Assembly: GCF_001653235.2 (NCBI RefSeq)
Contig: NC_035792.1
Coordinates: 3,906,001 to 3,970,000, forward strand
Direction: 5' to 3'
Source: Pochonia chlamydosporia 170
Taxonomy: Eukaryota; Ascomycota; Sordariomycetes; Hypocreales; Clavicipitaceae
DNA: 64,000 nucleotides
The position numbers and the translations under genes are program-made. The notes under the pieces were generated by a model. It had not been told where the DNA came from and made no database searches. It saw only the letters and a program-made list of their open reading frames with translations. Positions 46,555 through 57,826 of this stretch are shown here, one piece after another; the stretch's first letter is position 1; every line of letters begins with the position of its first letter.

Positions 46555-46667
46555 AATTCTCCTGCAAAGGATATGCTAGAAACCTAGACACCAGGGACAA
46601 TGGAAGGCTGCTGGGGCTAGTGTGTTTCGACATCCATATCCCTGGTTAAGTGAGAAGGAAACTAGTT

Positions 46668-49056
46668 TTATCCTCTATCATCATTCCATATATATCTTGC
46701 ACGTACAATTGCCTCTTCTCCGCCTACCAGTGCCCCATATCTAGACTTTAGCTTCTCTTCTGTCATTGTCAATAGCTTGACCAGTCCTAAGTTACCAAAT
46801 TCCTTAAACATTTCATGAGATAGGGCGAGAGATGCTCGAGTGTTCAGGCCTGATCGTCGTAGAAATATCTCCCACGTAGTATCACAAAGGGACACGGTTT
46901 CGTCGCAGGTCTGCATTTGTTGATTATATTGCACAACCACTGACAATATCCACCGTGATAAAGTCCTCTCGGCTCCAGGAACGAAGTAAACGATTACATC
47001 AGTTGCTAGTTTGCTCGCAAAACAGACGAAATCCGAGTAGTCGGCAAGATCTGATGCTGGTAGGGTTGCCATGTATTCTCCAGAAGGGTTCGCTTCAGAT
47101 ACCAGCACCACAAGTGTTGAATAACGTTGGCTAAGATGCAATATGCGTTTTCGTAATGATGTCAAGGTGTTTGATCCTGGTAGTGGTTTTTGCTTGACTT
47201 GTAGAAGCGTGGCCACAGCTATACCAGCATTTGGAGTCAAAGGAATATCGACCTCAGCGGTATGGGAACCAAGGGGGGAAATATCGTTGTCGCCTCGTGG
47301 ATGATGCAAATCTATTTGTTGGCCTTCAAAGTCTCTGTCTATTAGTTTATCGGATGGCCACACTTCCTCTAAGTTTTTTATCATTGCATGACCCAGCTGC
47401 ACCGATATTAAGAAGCACCCGGGTTCCCTAGGGACCCGTGTATGAGGTGCCATGGCATCAACCCTTAATAAGTCTGTCACATTATTGCCCAGCTGGGTCA
47501 CACTTTGATCCCGACTGGTGCTGGCTACGTCCATGACCTTTGATGTCGTCGCAATCACAGGGTTAGAGTTCGTCGCTGGGTTGCTTTTCACGCCTCGCAT
47601 CTCCATAAAAAGAGATAGTAAGTTGCTTGTATTGTAAGTGTCTTTCTTGTTACACAGTTCTTTGCTTGGTCCTTGTAGCATTGTTGACACATGAACTTCA
47701 TTTGTTTCTGAGGGCTCCGGTTGTATACATAGGTCCATCGGAGCTTGAGTTGTGTCTTCCGCATTTTGGACATCATGTATCTCGTCGTTGTCACCGAACA
47801 ATTGACTGGTTGGCGGTGAACTTTTATGTGCTTTAGCAGTATTATGGCCAACTGAGGCAAATAAAAAGTATTTAGAAACGGACGGTTCCGCGACTTCTGT
47901 GTGAGTAGTCCGCTCTTCTCGTGGCTCATCGCTGACTACGAGAGTCTCGCCACTGCTGTCGTAGGCGTCTTGCAAGGAATTTGCACTGAAATCCTCGAAA
48001 CAGCAACGACGGTCTAGGTTTGCAGTTGGATCAGCTTGCTTTAGACTATTACTTTCCACATGTACATTCACCTTCTCTGCGCCCACGTGATGGATATCCC
48101 GCAACAATACAACGTCTCCGTCGAAGCTACTGATAGGCTGCATCCTCAGTGGTGACGACGACTGACTCTCTGTGTTTATTACAGTTTCCGGTGGCATTGT
48201 GAGATATTCTGGTTCCGATGTGAGATCCATGATGGAGACAAATGACTCCGCATCGCATGAATGATGTTCTTCTGGCTGCGATGGCACGGGTAGAGAGCTG
48301 ATTTCTAAGAACTTCTCCTCCAACTAGGACGGTTAAACATCGATCCACAAGAAATCTGAAGAATGGGCTTACAAATCGTGATGATGAGATAGGTGTGGTG
48401 GTGAAGCCTCTGATGACTCTGTCAGCTTCTTGGCTGATCTCATCCATATATTCTTGGTCGGCATCTGTTGAGGCTCTCTCATTTTCGAGCTCGTGCCAAA
48501 GCAGACGTGCCAGTCTCTGTGCTCTTAAGGGAAAATTTAGACCTTCATCTTTTGCATCTTCTACCCGCAAAATGGGTAACCAAATTTTTGCCAAATCAGG
48601 GTCCCTTTTGCTTCGTATTTGTGCTATAAAATCCTCCAAGTCAACCTCTGGATGGAAGTCAAGGTCAATAAACCTTGTCGGCAGAGGGAGATTCTGATAG
48701 ATATCGTTCCATCTTGGGAGCATTCGAGGAAGGAAATCGGATTGGCGACACTTTTCTTCGAACTCATTCAACTGTGACGCAAGTCGGTCCGGCTCCTCTT
48801 CGATCGCAAAGGTTGAATGCGGTAAATCGTAGGAATAACGTCCATGTTCTTCGGCTAGACAATTCGCTTGGGGAGCAAAAGTCGTATTTTGGAGCGAAGA
48901 TAATTGGTGTGCAATGTCAAAAGGATGTTTGTGATGATCAACAAAGCAATCCTCATGGCGGGCATAGTGAAGTGCATTTTCAGCTTCCATAGTGTGTGCA
49001 GTTGGTTCATGGCGCTGTTCAGAAAATAAATCGGGGGAATGAAGTTGAAATGGCAT
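46668..49056 (-). CDS. Candidate Zip2/SHOC1-like protein (XPF nuclease-like fold, no visible nuclease motif)
   Basis: Two exons on the minus strand, 49056-48373 and 48323-46668 (49-nt intron, GTAAGC...CCTAG), giving 779 aa. The start is the first in-frame ATG (MPFQLHSPDL). The N-terminal third is helical with acidic patches (LNEFEEKCRQSDFLPRMLPRW, IWLPILRVEDAKDEGLNFPL). The middle is long, Ser/Thr-rich and probably disordered. The C-terminal 250 residues read like an XPF-type domain (GIAVATLLQVKQKPLPGSNT, LRKRILHLSQRYSTLVVLVSEANPSGEY, VIVYFVPGAERTLSRWILS) followed by helix-hairpin-helix-like segments (WEIFLRRSGLNTRASLALSH, SRYGALVGGEEAI). The ERKxxxD nuclease motif is not seen. This matches fungal proteins compared with meiotic Zip2/SHOC1, which act in crossover formation. 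That assignment is inferred. Confidence 0.6.
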
Positions 49057-49623
49057 TGATAATGGATACCTAGGTAGTGAAATGTCTATGTTCAAGATTA
49101 TGGGCTTAACTACTACATGTACCCGAAGGGAGTCAGTGTATCAGACCAGTGACATGGCCAGACATTACGTCTGGTATTTGTATCGCGTTCTAAAGCTTGG
49201 TGCATTCAAATCAGCAGTGCAATTGAAAGAATTGAGGCAGGAGCGAGTCTGCGTTCTTGCTCAAGGGTAGCTGAAGATGCTAAATTGGCGTGGACAGTGA
49301 AGGTGGTCTGTGGTCTGGTGGTATTGTAGGGCAACTGCAGCCCAGCACCTGTCTGGTTGGGTCAAGGTTCATCCATGCCCACCTCGAGACTGCCGCGCCC
49401 TTCTGGAGTTAACGCCGGGACATGCGGGTCGCACCTGCAGCCTGGCTCACTTGCACTTGCAGCTTATTAGCTTGGCTTCCCTTCTGTCCTAACTCCGATC
49501 TCCAATGACGCCAATACCTGGCGCAACTCTTCACCAACCTCAACACATGGAGCTCTACATGTAGCTCTCCTAGAGAGCTCCTTCGCCTTTTCATCACCGA
49601 ACAGCCTCTGCACTGAATTCAAA
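49057..49623. other. Divergent promoter region (Zip2-like / DDB1)
   Basis: About 570 bp shared by two divergent genes. It contains the 10-bp palindrome TACCTAGGTA (49067-49076) just upstream of the minus-strand start. No other element recognised. Confidence 0.45.
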
Positions 49624-52600
49624 ATGTCTTACATTGCCCCGGTACACAAACCGACGAGCATCCGACATGCTCTCCGCATCCGATTCCTGTCTCCAGATGT
49701 GGAAGATCTGGTTGTCGCGTGAGTTCGCCAGACTACCACAACTTTTCTCTACCACCACGCACTTCTTTCTAGAGCTTGTTGTTGACCCATTATTGCTGAT
49801 AGGAAAGCCAATCGGCTCGAGATATGGCGTCTTACGGACGATGGCATGACTTGTCTTCATACAAAACTCATATACGGAACTATATCCATGCTTCAACGTT
49901 TGCAACCCAAAGACTCCGATACCGACTTGCTCTTTATAGGCACCGATCGATTACAATATTTCAATGTCGCCTGGAATCCCGAGACGAACCAGTTAGATAC
50001 CGTCGAACAACCCATTGAAGATGCCGCTGAGCAATACATGCGGCACTCCCAGAGCCAGAACAAGTGCCTGGTAGACCCAACCGGCAAATTTATGGCCATG
50101 CACCTATGGGAGGGCGTGCTCAACGTGTTCCGGCTGCCTACACGCAAGGGTATCACGACAAAGCTAGTAGCTCTCGACCAAGTGCGGCTAACAGAGCTCT
50201 GGATGAAAGCCAGCACCTTTTTACACAGCCGAACTGGACATCCGAGAATCGCCTTCTTATACAAGACCCAGCTCGACCAAGAAGAGGCTCGGGTAGCTGT
50301 ATACAGGCTCACAAAAGACGACAAAGGTGGCGATGTGGCCAGATTCGACCCTCACAAGGAGAGAGAGCTTGACCAGGTCATTTCGGACCCGTACGCATCC
50401 ATGCTCATTCCGGTTCCTGTCAATGAAGAAAAACGATATCATGTTCGCAACAACGAGGGAGCAAAGGCACATCTAGGAGGGTTGTTGGTGGTTGGGGAGA
50501 CGCTGTTGACATACTTTGACAGCCTCACCTACTCCAGTGTCTCCTCAACCTTGGAGAAGCCAAAAATATACGTTGCTTGGGCAGAATATGATGACGTTCA
50601 CTACCTGCTAGCCGACGACTATGGAAGGCTCGATCTATTAACCATCGAAACCAACCTGGAACCGACTGGTATTGTGGTGACTGGCATGACTGTCGCCCCT
50701 ATGAAGTTTCCCGAAGGCCTGCCATATACTTCTCGAGCTTCGTCTCTTGTTTATATGGGAGATAACATGCTCTTCCTTGCGTCGCATCACGGCAATTCTC
50801 AGCTGCTTCGTATTGATATCAAGAAAAAAATCATGCAGGTGGTCAAATCTCTATCAAACAACGCACCAGTTCTAGATTTTGCCATTATGGATATGGGAAA
50901 CAGAGAGGGAGATAGTCAATTCGGCAACGCCTTCTCTTCTGGCCAGGCTCGAATTGTCGCCGGATGCGGTGCATACCATGATGGCAGCTTGCGAAGCATC
51001 CGGAGTGGTGTTGGGCTTGATGATGAGGGCATATTGGATGAAATACAGGACACGAAGGGGCTTTTTACTCTACGGTCCCATGTTGCTAGTCAGGTAGATA
51101 CGGTTGTGGTATCATCTGTTGCAGACACAAGAGTGCTTAGATTTGACCCTGCGGGTGGCATAGAGGAAGTGTACGACTTCCAAGGGTTGCGTTTGGATAA
51201 GGAGACATTGCTAGCTACCAACATATCCGACGGCCGACTCCTCCAAATAACACCGCAATCTGTCGTTTTGCTGGACTCAGAGAGTGGTGTGGCTTTGTGT
51301 TCATGGGATGTCCCGAATGGCAAATCTATCACGGCGGCATCAGCAAATTCTGGTTGGGCCTTGGTTTCAATCGATGGGTCAACGCTCGTTTCTTTGAATC
51401 TCCACGATAACTTGACCGCCGTTTCACGAGATACGACCCGAGATGCCTCGACAGGACAGCTCGACCAGATCTCATGTCTTCACGCCGCACGCGATTCTCC
51501 TGACATAGGAGTGGTGGGTTGGTGGGCTTCGGGAACTATATCCATTGTCAATCTTGCTACACTGGAACCTTTACACGGCGAATCGCTAAGGCAAACCGAG
51601 GATAGTGCGTCGGTGCCTCGGGATATTGCGCTGGTGCAACTTCATCCACCAAATGTTTCCGGCGCCACGCTCCTCGTCGCGTTGGAAGATGGCAATGTTG
51701 TTACCTTCAACATGTCTATGCAAGGCTACACGATATCAGGTCGCAAGAGTGTGACTTTGGGGAGCAGCCCTGCCCGTCTGCATGTTCTTCCACAAGACGA
51801 TGGGACTTGCAACGTATTTGCAACTACCGAGCACGCTAGCTTGATCTATAGTGCTGAGGGAAGAATTATATATTCTGCTACAACTGCAGACGACGCAACA
51901 TTCGTCGCGCCGTTTGACTCCGAGGCTTTTCCTAACTCAATCATTCTTTCTACAGACAACCATATACGGTTGTGCCATATTGATAAGGAACGCCTTACAC
52001 ATGTCAAGACACTTCCTGTCAAAGAGACTGTCCGACGTGTTGCATATTCGCCTACATTGAAAGCGTTTGGTTTGGGTTGTATCAAGAAGGAGCTTCGCAA
52101 CAATGAAGAAATCATAACTAGCTCATTTAGGCTTGTTGATGAAATTGTATTCCAAGAACTTGGCGAGCCATTTGTCCTCAATGCATCTACCTCTCTAGAA
52201 ATGGTTGAAGCTGTCATTCGAGCAGAATTGCCAGATAGCACAGGCAATCTTGCGGAGCTGTTTTTTGTGGGGACAAGTTTCATAACGGATGATGATGGCA
52301 TCGAAGAAAACGATACCCGAGGGCGAATCTTAGTACTCGGTGTTGACGAACGTCGGCGAGTGTACCAGATCGTTTCTCACAATCTGAAGGGGGCTTGCCG
52401 ATGTCTTAGCACTCTTGGGGAGCATATTGTGGCCGGCCTTTCGAAAACCGTGGTAGTGTACAACTATGTGGAAGAAACCACGACAACCGGTTCTTTGCAA
52501 AAGCTGGCAGCTTATCGGCCTGCTTCGTTTCCCATGGACCTCGACATCTCTGGTAATATGATTGGGGTAGTTGACCTCATGCAGTCTTTGTCTTTGGTAG

Positions 52601-53251
52601 AATTCTTCCCGTCTCAAGATGGATCTCGGCCAAGGTTGGAGGAGACGGCGCGTCATTTTCAACCTGGATGGGCCACGTCAGTGTGTCATCTCGATGGTGA
52701 GAGGTGGCTGGAGGCAGATGCCCAAGGAAACATCATTGTTCTGCAAAGAAACCCAGAGGCTCCCACAGAGCAAGATCGAAACAAATTGGAGGTCACAGGT
52801 GAGATGAATATTGGAGAGCAGATAAATCGCATTAGGAAACTACATGTTGTATCTGGTGAGAACGCCGTGGTGTCACCTAAGGCGTTCCTTGGATCAGTAA
52901 GTTTACTCCCTAGCTTCATCTGCTGCTTCCCGAAAACTAACATAATGACAGATTGAGGGAACGTTGTATCTTTTCGGCGAAATTGCACCAAACTACCAAG
53001 ATTTGCTTTTGACTTTCCAGTCGAGGCTGAAAGATTTTATCTATGCTCCTGGAAACATCAGTTTCGACTTGTGGCGCGCGTTTAGGAATAAGGCTCGTGA
53101 AGGCGATGGACCGTTCCGCTTTATAGACGGGGAAATGATAGAAAGGTTTTTGGATTTAGACGAAGAGAAGCAAGAACTCGTCTGTGAAGGCCTTGGGCCA
53201 AGCGTTGAGGATATGAGAAATATGATAGAAGAACTGAGGCGGATGCATTGA
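49624..53251 (+). CDS. DDB1: DNA damage-binding protein 1 (CUL4 ubiquitin ligase adaptor)
   Basis: Three exons: 49624-49718, 49803-52896 and 52952-53251, giving 1162 aa, a normal DDB1 length. The start MSYIAPVHKPTSIRHALRI and the next block VAKANRLEIWRLTDDGM are typical. The MMS1_N-type propeller region fills the middle (LVVGETLLTYFDS, VYMGDNMLFLASHHGNSQLLRI, GSLRSIRSGVGLDDEGI), and the CPSF A C-terminal region ends the protein (RGRILVLGVDE, VVDLMQSLSLVEF, GEIAPNYQDLLLTFQSRLKDFI, ERFLDLDEEKQELV). DDB1 links CUL4 to DCAF receptors in nucleotide excision repair, replication control and heterochromatin. GSLRSIRSG and the length favour DDB1 over the paralogues Rse1 and Cft1. Confidence 0.95.
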
Positions 53252-53740
53252 GTTGTCGTGGCTCGATGATGGATGAATCTAGCCAAAAAATAGATACAGT
53301 AAAGTAAGCACATGAATCATGAGCGTTGCACATCTCAGTGCAGCAATTACAATGCCGAGAAGACATCATTCATGCCGTAAAAGGGCAGTTTCTTCATGTG
53401 TTTTCCTTTTCCATTTTGATTTTTTTTGGAAGCCATCTACTCAAAATATCTGATTGAATAATTGCCTTCGCGTGCACTACCCAAACTGCCCACATGTGAG
53501 TGTGGTGCGATGTTGAGAGGCAAGCACGGTACGTACCCCGGGCGAGTCCGGAAAGACAAAATGAAGAAGCCACCCACCAATCAGCATCCACCAATTAGCT
53601 GATTGGCAGCCTCAGGCACCGATTTACGTCCAAAACCTTTCGGCAAAGCAGCATCACAGCCGACTACAAGCTGGAAAACATCTCACACCTCCTGTATCTC
53701 CCTCCACTCCGTCGCCACGCAACGAGCACCCCTCCTCACG
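53252..53740. other. Intergenic; RIP1 promoter
   Basis: About 490 bp holding the DDB1 3' UTR and the RIP1 promoter, with a CCAAT cluster at 53577-53606. Confidence 0.5.
53577..53606 (+). promoter_or_regulatory. Cluster of three CCAAT boxes upstream of RIP1
   Basis: CCAATCAG at 53577, CCAATTAG at 53591 and a reverse-strand CCAAT (ATTGG, 53602-53606) lie within 30 bp, about 135-165 bp upstream of the RIP1 start. CCAAT is the site of the Hap2/3/5 (AnCP/CBC) complex, which activates respiratory genes in fungi. Seeing three close together before a complex III gene makes a functional element likely. Confidence 0.6.
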
Positions 53741-54768
53741 ATGGCGTCCCTTGCTTCCGCATCCAGGCTATGCTTGCGCTCGGCTGCTAAGCCAGCCGTC
53801 CCTGCGGTGCGCGCTCTCAGCACCACCGCCGTGCGATCGGACAGCGCGGCTTCTTCGTACCAGAGCCCTTTCAAGATGGGATCCAGCAGCAAGGGCAACT
53901 CGATCCCGGATTTCGGAAAGTACATGTCCAACAAGGGCGAGGGCAAGAACAAGGTCTTCTCTTACTTCATGGTCGGAACTATGGGCGCTCTGTCTGCCGC
54001 TGGAGCCAAGAGCACTGTTCAGGGTACGTCACGGAGGGATATTATTTTTTCGACCTGTATGCCGTTTGGCGAGCCATTGAGCTCCCTGTAACTGCAATGG
54101 ATGCATAAATGGATAGTGGGATGGTTCAATGGATGATACTGATGCTTTTGGGTGCAGAATTCCTCGTCAACATGTCCGCTTCCGCTGATGTCTTGGCCAT
54201 GGCCAAGGTTGAGGTTGACCTGAACGCCATCCCCGAGGGCAAGAACGTGAGTCGACTATTACCTCAATCCGACGACACCAATCGATGCAAAGATGATTCT
54301 AACATTCTCCCTTCAGGTCATCATCAAGTGGCGTGGAAAGCCCGTCTTCATCCGACACCGAACCCAGGACGAGATCGACGCAGCCAACAAGGTCAACGTT
54401 GCCAGTTTGCGAGACCCCCAGACCGACGATGAGCGTGTTAAGCAGCCCGAGTGGCTTGTCATGTTGGGTATGAAAGCTCTCCCCGATTACAATTTTGAGA
54501 CGGAAGCATCAATGGCCGATGCCGAGGCTGCCGCCTAGCCTTTACAAATCCTCCCTCCTTCACAGCATGCTAACCATCGCATTCAGGTGTCTGCACCCAT
54601 CTGGGTTGTGTCCCCATCGGCGAAGCCGGCGACTTCGGCGGCTGGTTCTGCCCTTGCCACGGTTCCCACTACGATATCTCTGGCCGGATAAGAAAGGGAC
54701 CTGCTCCCCTTAACCTCGAGATTCCCGAATACGACTTCCCCGAGGATGGCAAACTTGTCGTTGGTTAA
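53741..54768 (+). CDS. RIP1: Rieske iron-sulfur subunit of ubiquinol-cytochrome c reductase (complex III)
   Basis: Four exons: 53741-54023, 54158-54246, 54317-54467 and 54587-54768, giving 234 aa. The N-terminus is a basic mitochondrial presequence ([20 protein letters not shown]). A conserved tether/transmembrane segment follows ([18 protein letters not shown]) joined to [20 protein letters not shown]. The 2Fe-2S ligands are CTHLGC (Cys177, His179) and CPCHGS (Cys196, His199), with the Cys182-Cys198 disulfide pair. All key residues are present. It transfers electrons from ubiquinol to cytochrome c1 in the inner mitochondrial membrane. Length and intron layout are ordinary for ascomycetes. 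A frame running through the last intron, ending at 54538, is unspliced read-through. Confidence 0.96.
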
Positions 54769-55300
54769 GCGGATGAACCTGGTGTAAGAGTAAGGTAGCC
54801 TCGAGCGATCGATAAATAGAAATTCTCATTTTATTACGTGTGGGGGAAGAAGCGCGGAGAATGGCATGAATGGGGTAGGAGAAGGAGTGAAAAAAGGACG
54901 AATAGTGGGAAACACGCAGCCATGTCCACGTTGGGCGCCACTCCTGTTTCTTAGACGTGAGCTACGGGCTTTGTATAAAAATACAACGTACTACGAAATA
55001 ATTTCATTTGTTGCCTTGATGCCCTGCCTCATGGAAGAAGACTGAATGATGCTTACCGCTTAGATACTAGGCATACATGGTGTGCGGTATCGCGATTTCT
55101 TGCATAAGGCAGGCAGGTTCTACGCACATTTCTGCATGTGACTTCCCCAGAGTTGCATTATGCACTGCACATCACAAGGACTCAATTGAGGGACAACAAG
55201 CGGGATATTCCGGAACATTTCCTTCAGATTCAAATATGAGTGTCTATGTCACGGCAAATCTAATTACAACCAAAATATTCCTTTTCCCTTTCCCAAACTT
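54769..55300. other. Intergenic, convergent 3' ends
   Basis: Lies between RIP1 (+) and CCT1 (-). Only 3' UTR sequence is expected. Confidence 0.5.
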
Positions 55301-57133
55301 TTAGTGGCCGTGGCCATCATCCTCTGCCTGCTGCTCTGGATCCAGCTTGATCAGGGTATCAATTCTCATGATGCTGATGCAGGCTTCCACGGCACTCTTT
55401 AGCTGTCGGACCTTGCTGATGCTTGGCTCTAAGACACCCTGCTTAAGCTCATCCACAACCTTGCCGCGCATCAGGTCCAGACCGTAGTTTTTGTAGCCCT
55501 TCTTCTTGGCGATGATCTTCTCATCCTCGCTGCCGTCACCGTCTTGGATGCGTTGCGACAGGGCGTGCCGTGATCGAAGCTGGGCGACAAGTTCGGCGCC
55601 ATCCTTGGCAGCATTGACGGCCAAGGTCTTGGGGATGATGAGCAGAGACTGTGCGAACTCGCCAATGGCAAGCTGCTCGCGGGATCCAACGGTGCCGGCA
55701 AATTCTTCCAGGTAGATATGCAGAGCGGTTTCCACTGCGCCTCCGCCAGGGACGATGCTGCCGCTCTCCAGGGTTCGCTTCACTGCGCACAGAGAGTCGT
55801 GCACGGAGCGCTCCATTTCGTCGAGGGAGTAGTCGTTAGGACCACGCAAGACGATGGACGCGGATGAATGAGCCTTGGTTCCCTTGATCAGAATGCACTC
55901 ATCATCGGAGATGCGCTCCTGGCTGACTTCATCAGCGTGACCAAGGTACGAAGGCTCAAATTTCTCATCGCCGTTGAGGTCGGAGAGAGTACTCAACAGA
56001 GTACCGCCGGTCGCCTTGGCAATTCGTCTCAGGTCTTCCTTCTTGCACCGTCTAACACCCATTGCGCCGCGTTCGACAAACATCTTGAGAACCAGATCGT
56101 CAATGCCCTTGGTAGTAAGAATGACGTTGGCTCCAGCTTTGAGAATCAGCTCCACCCGCTCCAGAATCATGCCAGACTCTCGAGCACGGATCTGTTCCAA
56201 TTGTTGAGGATCGTCAACAGTAATCTGAACTCCCATCTTCATTCTTTCCTTCTGCAAATTCATATCGAGGATGGCAATCTTGGCATCCTGGATTCGAGTA
56301 GGCATGGCCTGGGAAGCAACAGTACAGTTGAGAGCATAACCCTTGATCAGCATAGATTCCCGTGTGCCTTTGCCATGGGCTTTGAGGATGTTTACGGCCT
56401 TGACGGGATACTTGGTCTCATTTCTGTTGTTGGTGGTCTTGACTGCCTGCATAGCGTCAACGACCATGTCGGAGAAGAAATCGGAGTCGGCACCAATAAT
56501 TTTGCTAGACATGGATGTCTTGGCAATACTGATGAGAGATTCACGACCAAGATTTTCGACCTTGATGCTGACATTCTCGTTGAGATATTTAACGGCTTCT
56601 CGGAGAGCAAGTCTGTAACCGGTGATGATGGTGGTCGGGTGTATGCGATTCTTCATGAGCTCGTTTCCTCTGCGTAGCAACTCCGCGGCGATGAGGACAA
56701 CTGACGTCGTTCCGTCGCCAACTTCCTTATCTTGCTGCTGCGCCAAATCGACGAGAATCTTTCCGGCTGGGTCTTCGACGTCGAGAAGACTGAGAATCGT
56801 GGCGCCGTCGTTGGTAACCGTAACATCCTACCAAATCTGTGTCAGTACCCGTCTTGAATGGCTGCACGCGGGTCTGATAAGAGAATTCTTACACCAATAT
56901 CGTCCACCATCATCTTATCAAGGCCACTGGGGCCGAAGGAGCTCTTGACAACATTTGCGATTGCCTGAGTAGCGAGAACTGAGCCAAAGATTAGCATGGA
57001 ACTTCGTCGACCGCCACCCCACCGACCATACTAGGGGGGGCATACCGTTTTGATCACGAATGTCAGACCCTGAGATCTTCTGGCCGCCCAAGAAAAGGGT
57101 GCCGTTCCGGGGTTGCTCGAACATAGACGCCAT
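55301..57133 (-). CDS. CCT1: T-complex protein 1 subunit alpha (CCT1) of the cytosolic chaperonin
   Basis: Three exons on the minus strand: 57133-57046, 56978-56893 and 56827-55301, giving 566 aa. The start MASMFEQPRNGTLFLGGQK and the joined blocks VLATQAIANVVKSSFGPSGLDKMM, VTNDGATILSLLDVEDPAGK and KEVGDGTTSVVLIAAELLRRGNEL are group II chaperonin signatures. The ATPase motifs NDGAT (64-68) and GDGTT (Asp96) are intact. The C-terminal equatorial part has ESGSIVPGGGAVETALHIYLEE, typical of the alpha subunit. CCT folds actin, tubulin and WD40 proteins in the cytosol. It shares a roughly 690-bp divergent promoter with prolyl-tRNA synthetase. Antisense open frames inside this gene are codon-bias shadows. 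Confidence 0.96.
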
Positions 57134-57826
57134 TGCTGTGGCTGTCCAGTATGTCGGGCAATGTGTGTGGTCTGGGAAACTGGCAGTGTGGTTCCTGGAT
57201 GTTGAATTTCTGCCTGCCAAGTTGTGAGCTACGAAGCTCACACTCTTGCTGGTACGCCAGTGTGCCCCTCGTGTGGAACATTTTGCCGGAAGCAACAATT
57301 GTTCCAGCTCCGAGACGGTGAAGCTGGTGGGCAGCCACAACGGGGGAGCGACAATCGGCGAGTGACTGCTGTGTTCTGGCCCTGTGACCAGCGACACAGT
57401 GGCGCGCGGGCCGGGGATATGCGTTCGACTGCGTCCAGACCGACCGACCTGGGTCCTAACTAGGACGTGAAGGGCGAAGCCCGAAGCCCTGATTGGGCAG
57501 CACACGTGTGGCCTGAAATTTTGACCAATACCCCAAATTGCCCCTCCTTGAAGCAATGGGCAAAGACAGGCAAGGGCCGCGGGGCACACTTGCCCAACGT
57601 CGACAAAAAGAGTCACCCAGGCCTTATCTTTTCGAACCTCCTCCCTTCGGTCGACAAGCAACAGCCAAAAAGCGTCTCCTTTTGAGTCACGCTTGTGCTT
57701 CCCTTGTTGTGTGTATTCCCTTGGGAGAACCGCCGTGTTCGACTTTTCGGCAACTTTTTTTTGTCATTGTTGCAATAGTTGCCACCTTTGCATAACTACG
57801 TCGCACGCACGATCGAATCGCAAAAC
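57134..57826. other. Divergent promoter region CCT1 / prolyl-tRNA synthetase
   Basis: About 690 bp. Pyrimidine-rich close to the synthetase start. No further element was recognised with confidence. Confidence 0.5.

Noticed and set aside
46510..46588. Additional GT-AG intron at the 3' end of the small secreted protein gene
   Set aside because: It would delete the sixth cysteine and extend into low-quality sequence; read-through gives an even cysteine set and a nearby stop.
49267..49490. Compact GC-rich stretch inspected as a possible tRNA gene
   Set aside because: No cloverleaf, A box or B box could be built; no tRNA was found elsewhere by eye.
55868..56677. 269-codon frame antisense to CCT1
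   Set aside because: Shadow of the strongly codon-biased CCT1 gene on the other strand.
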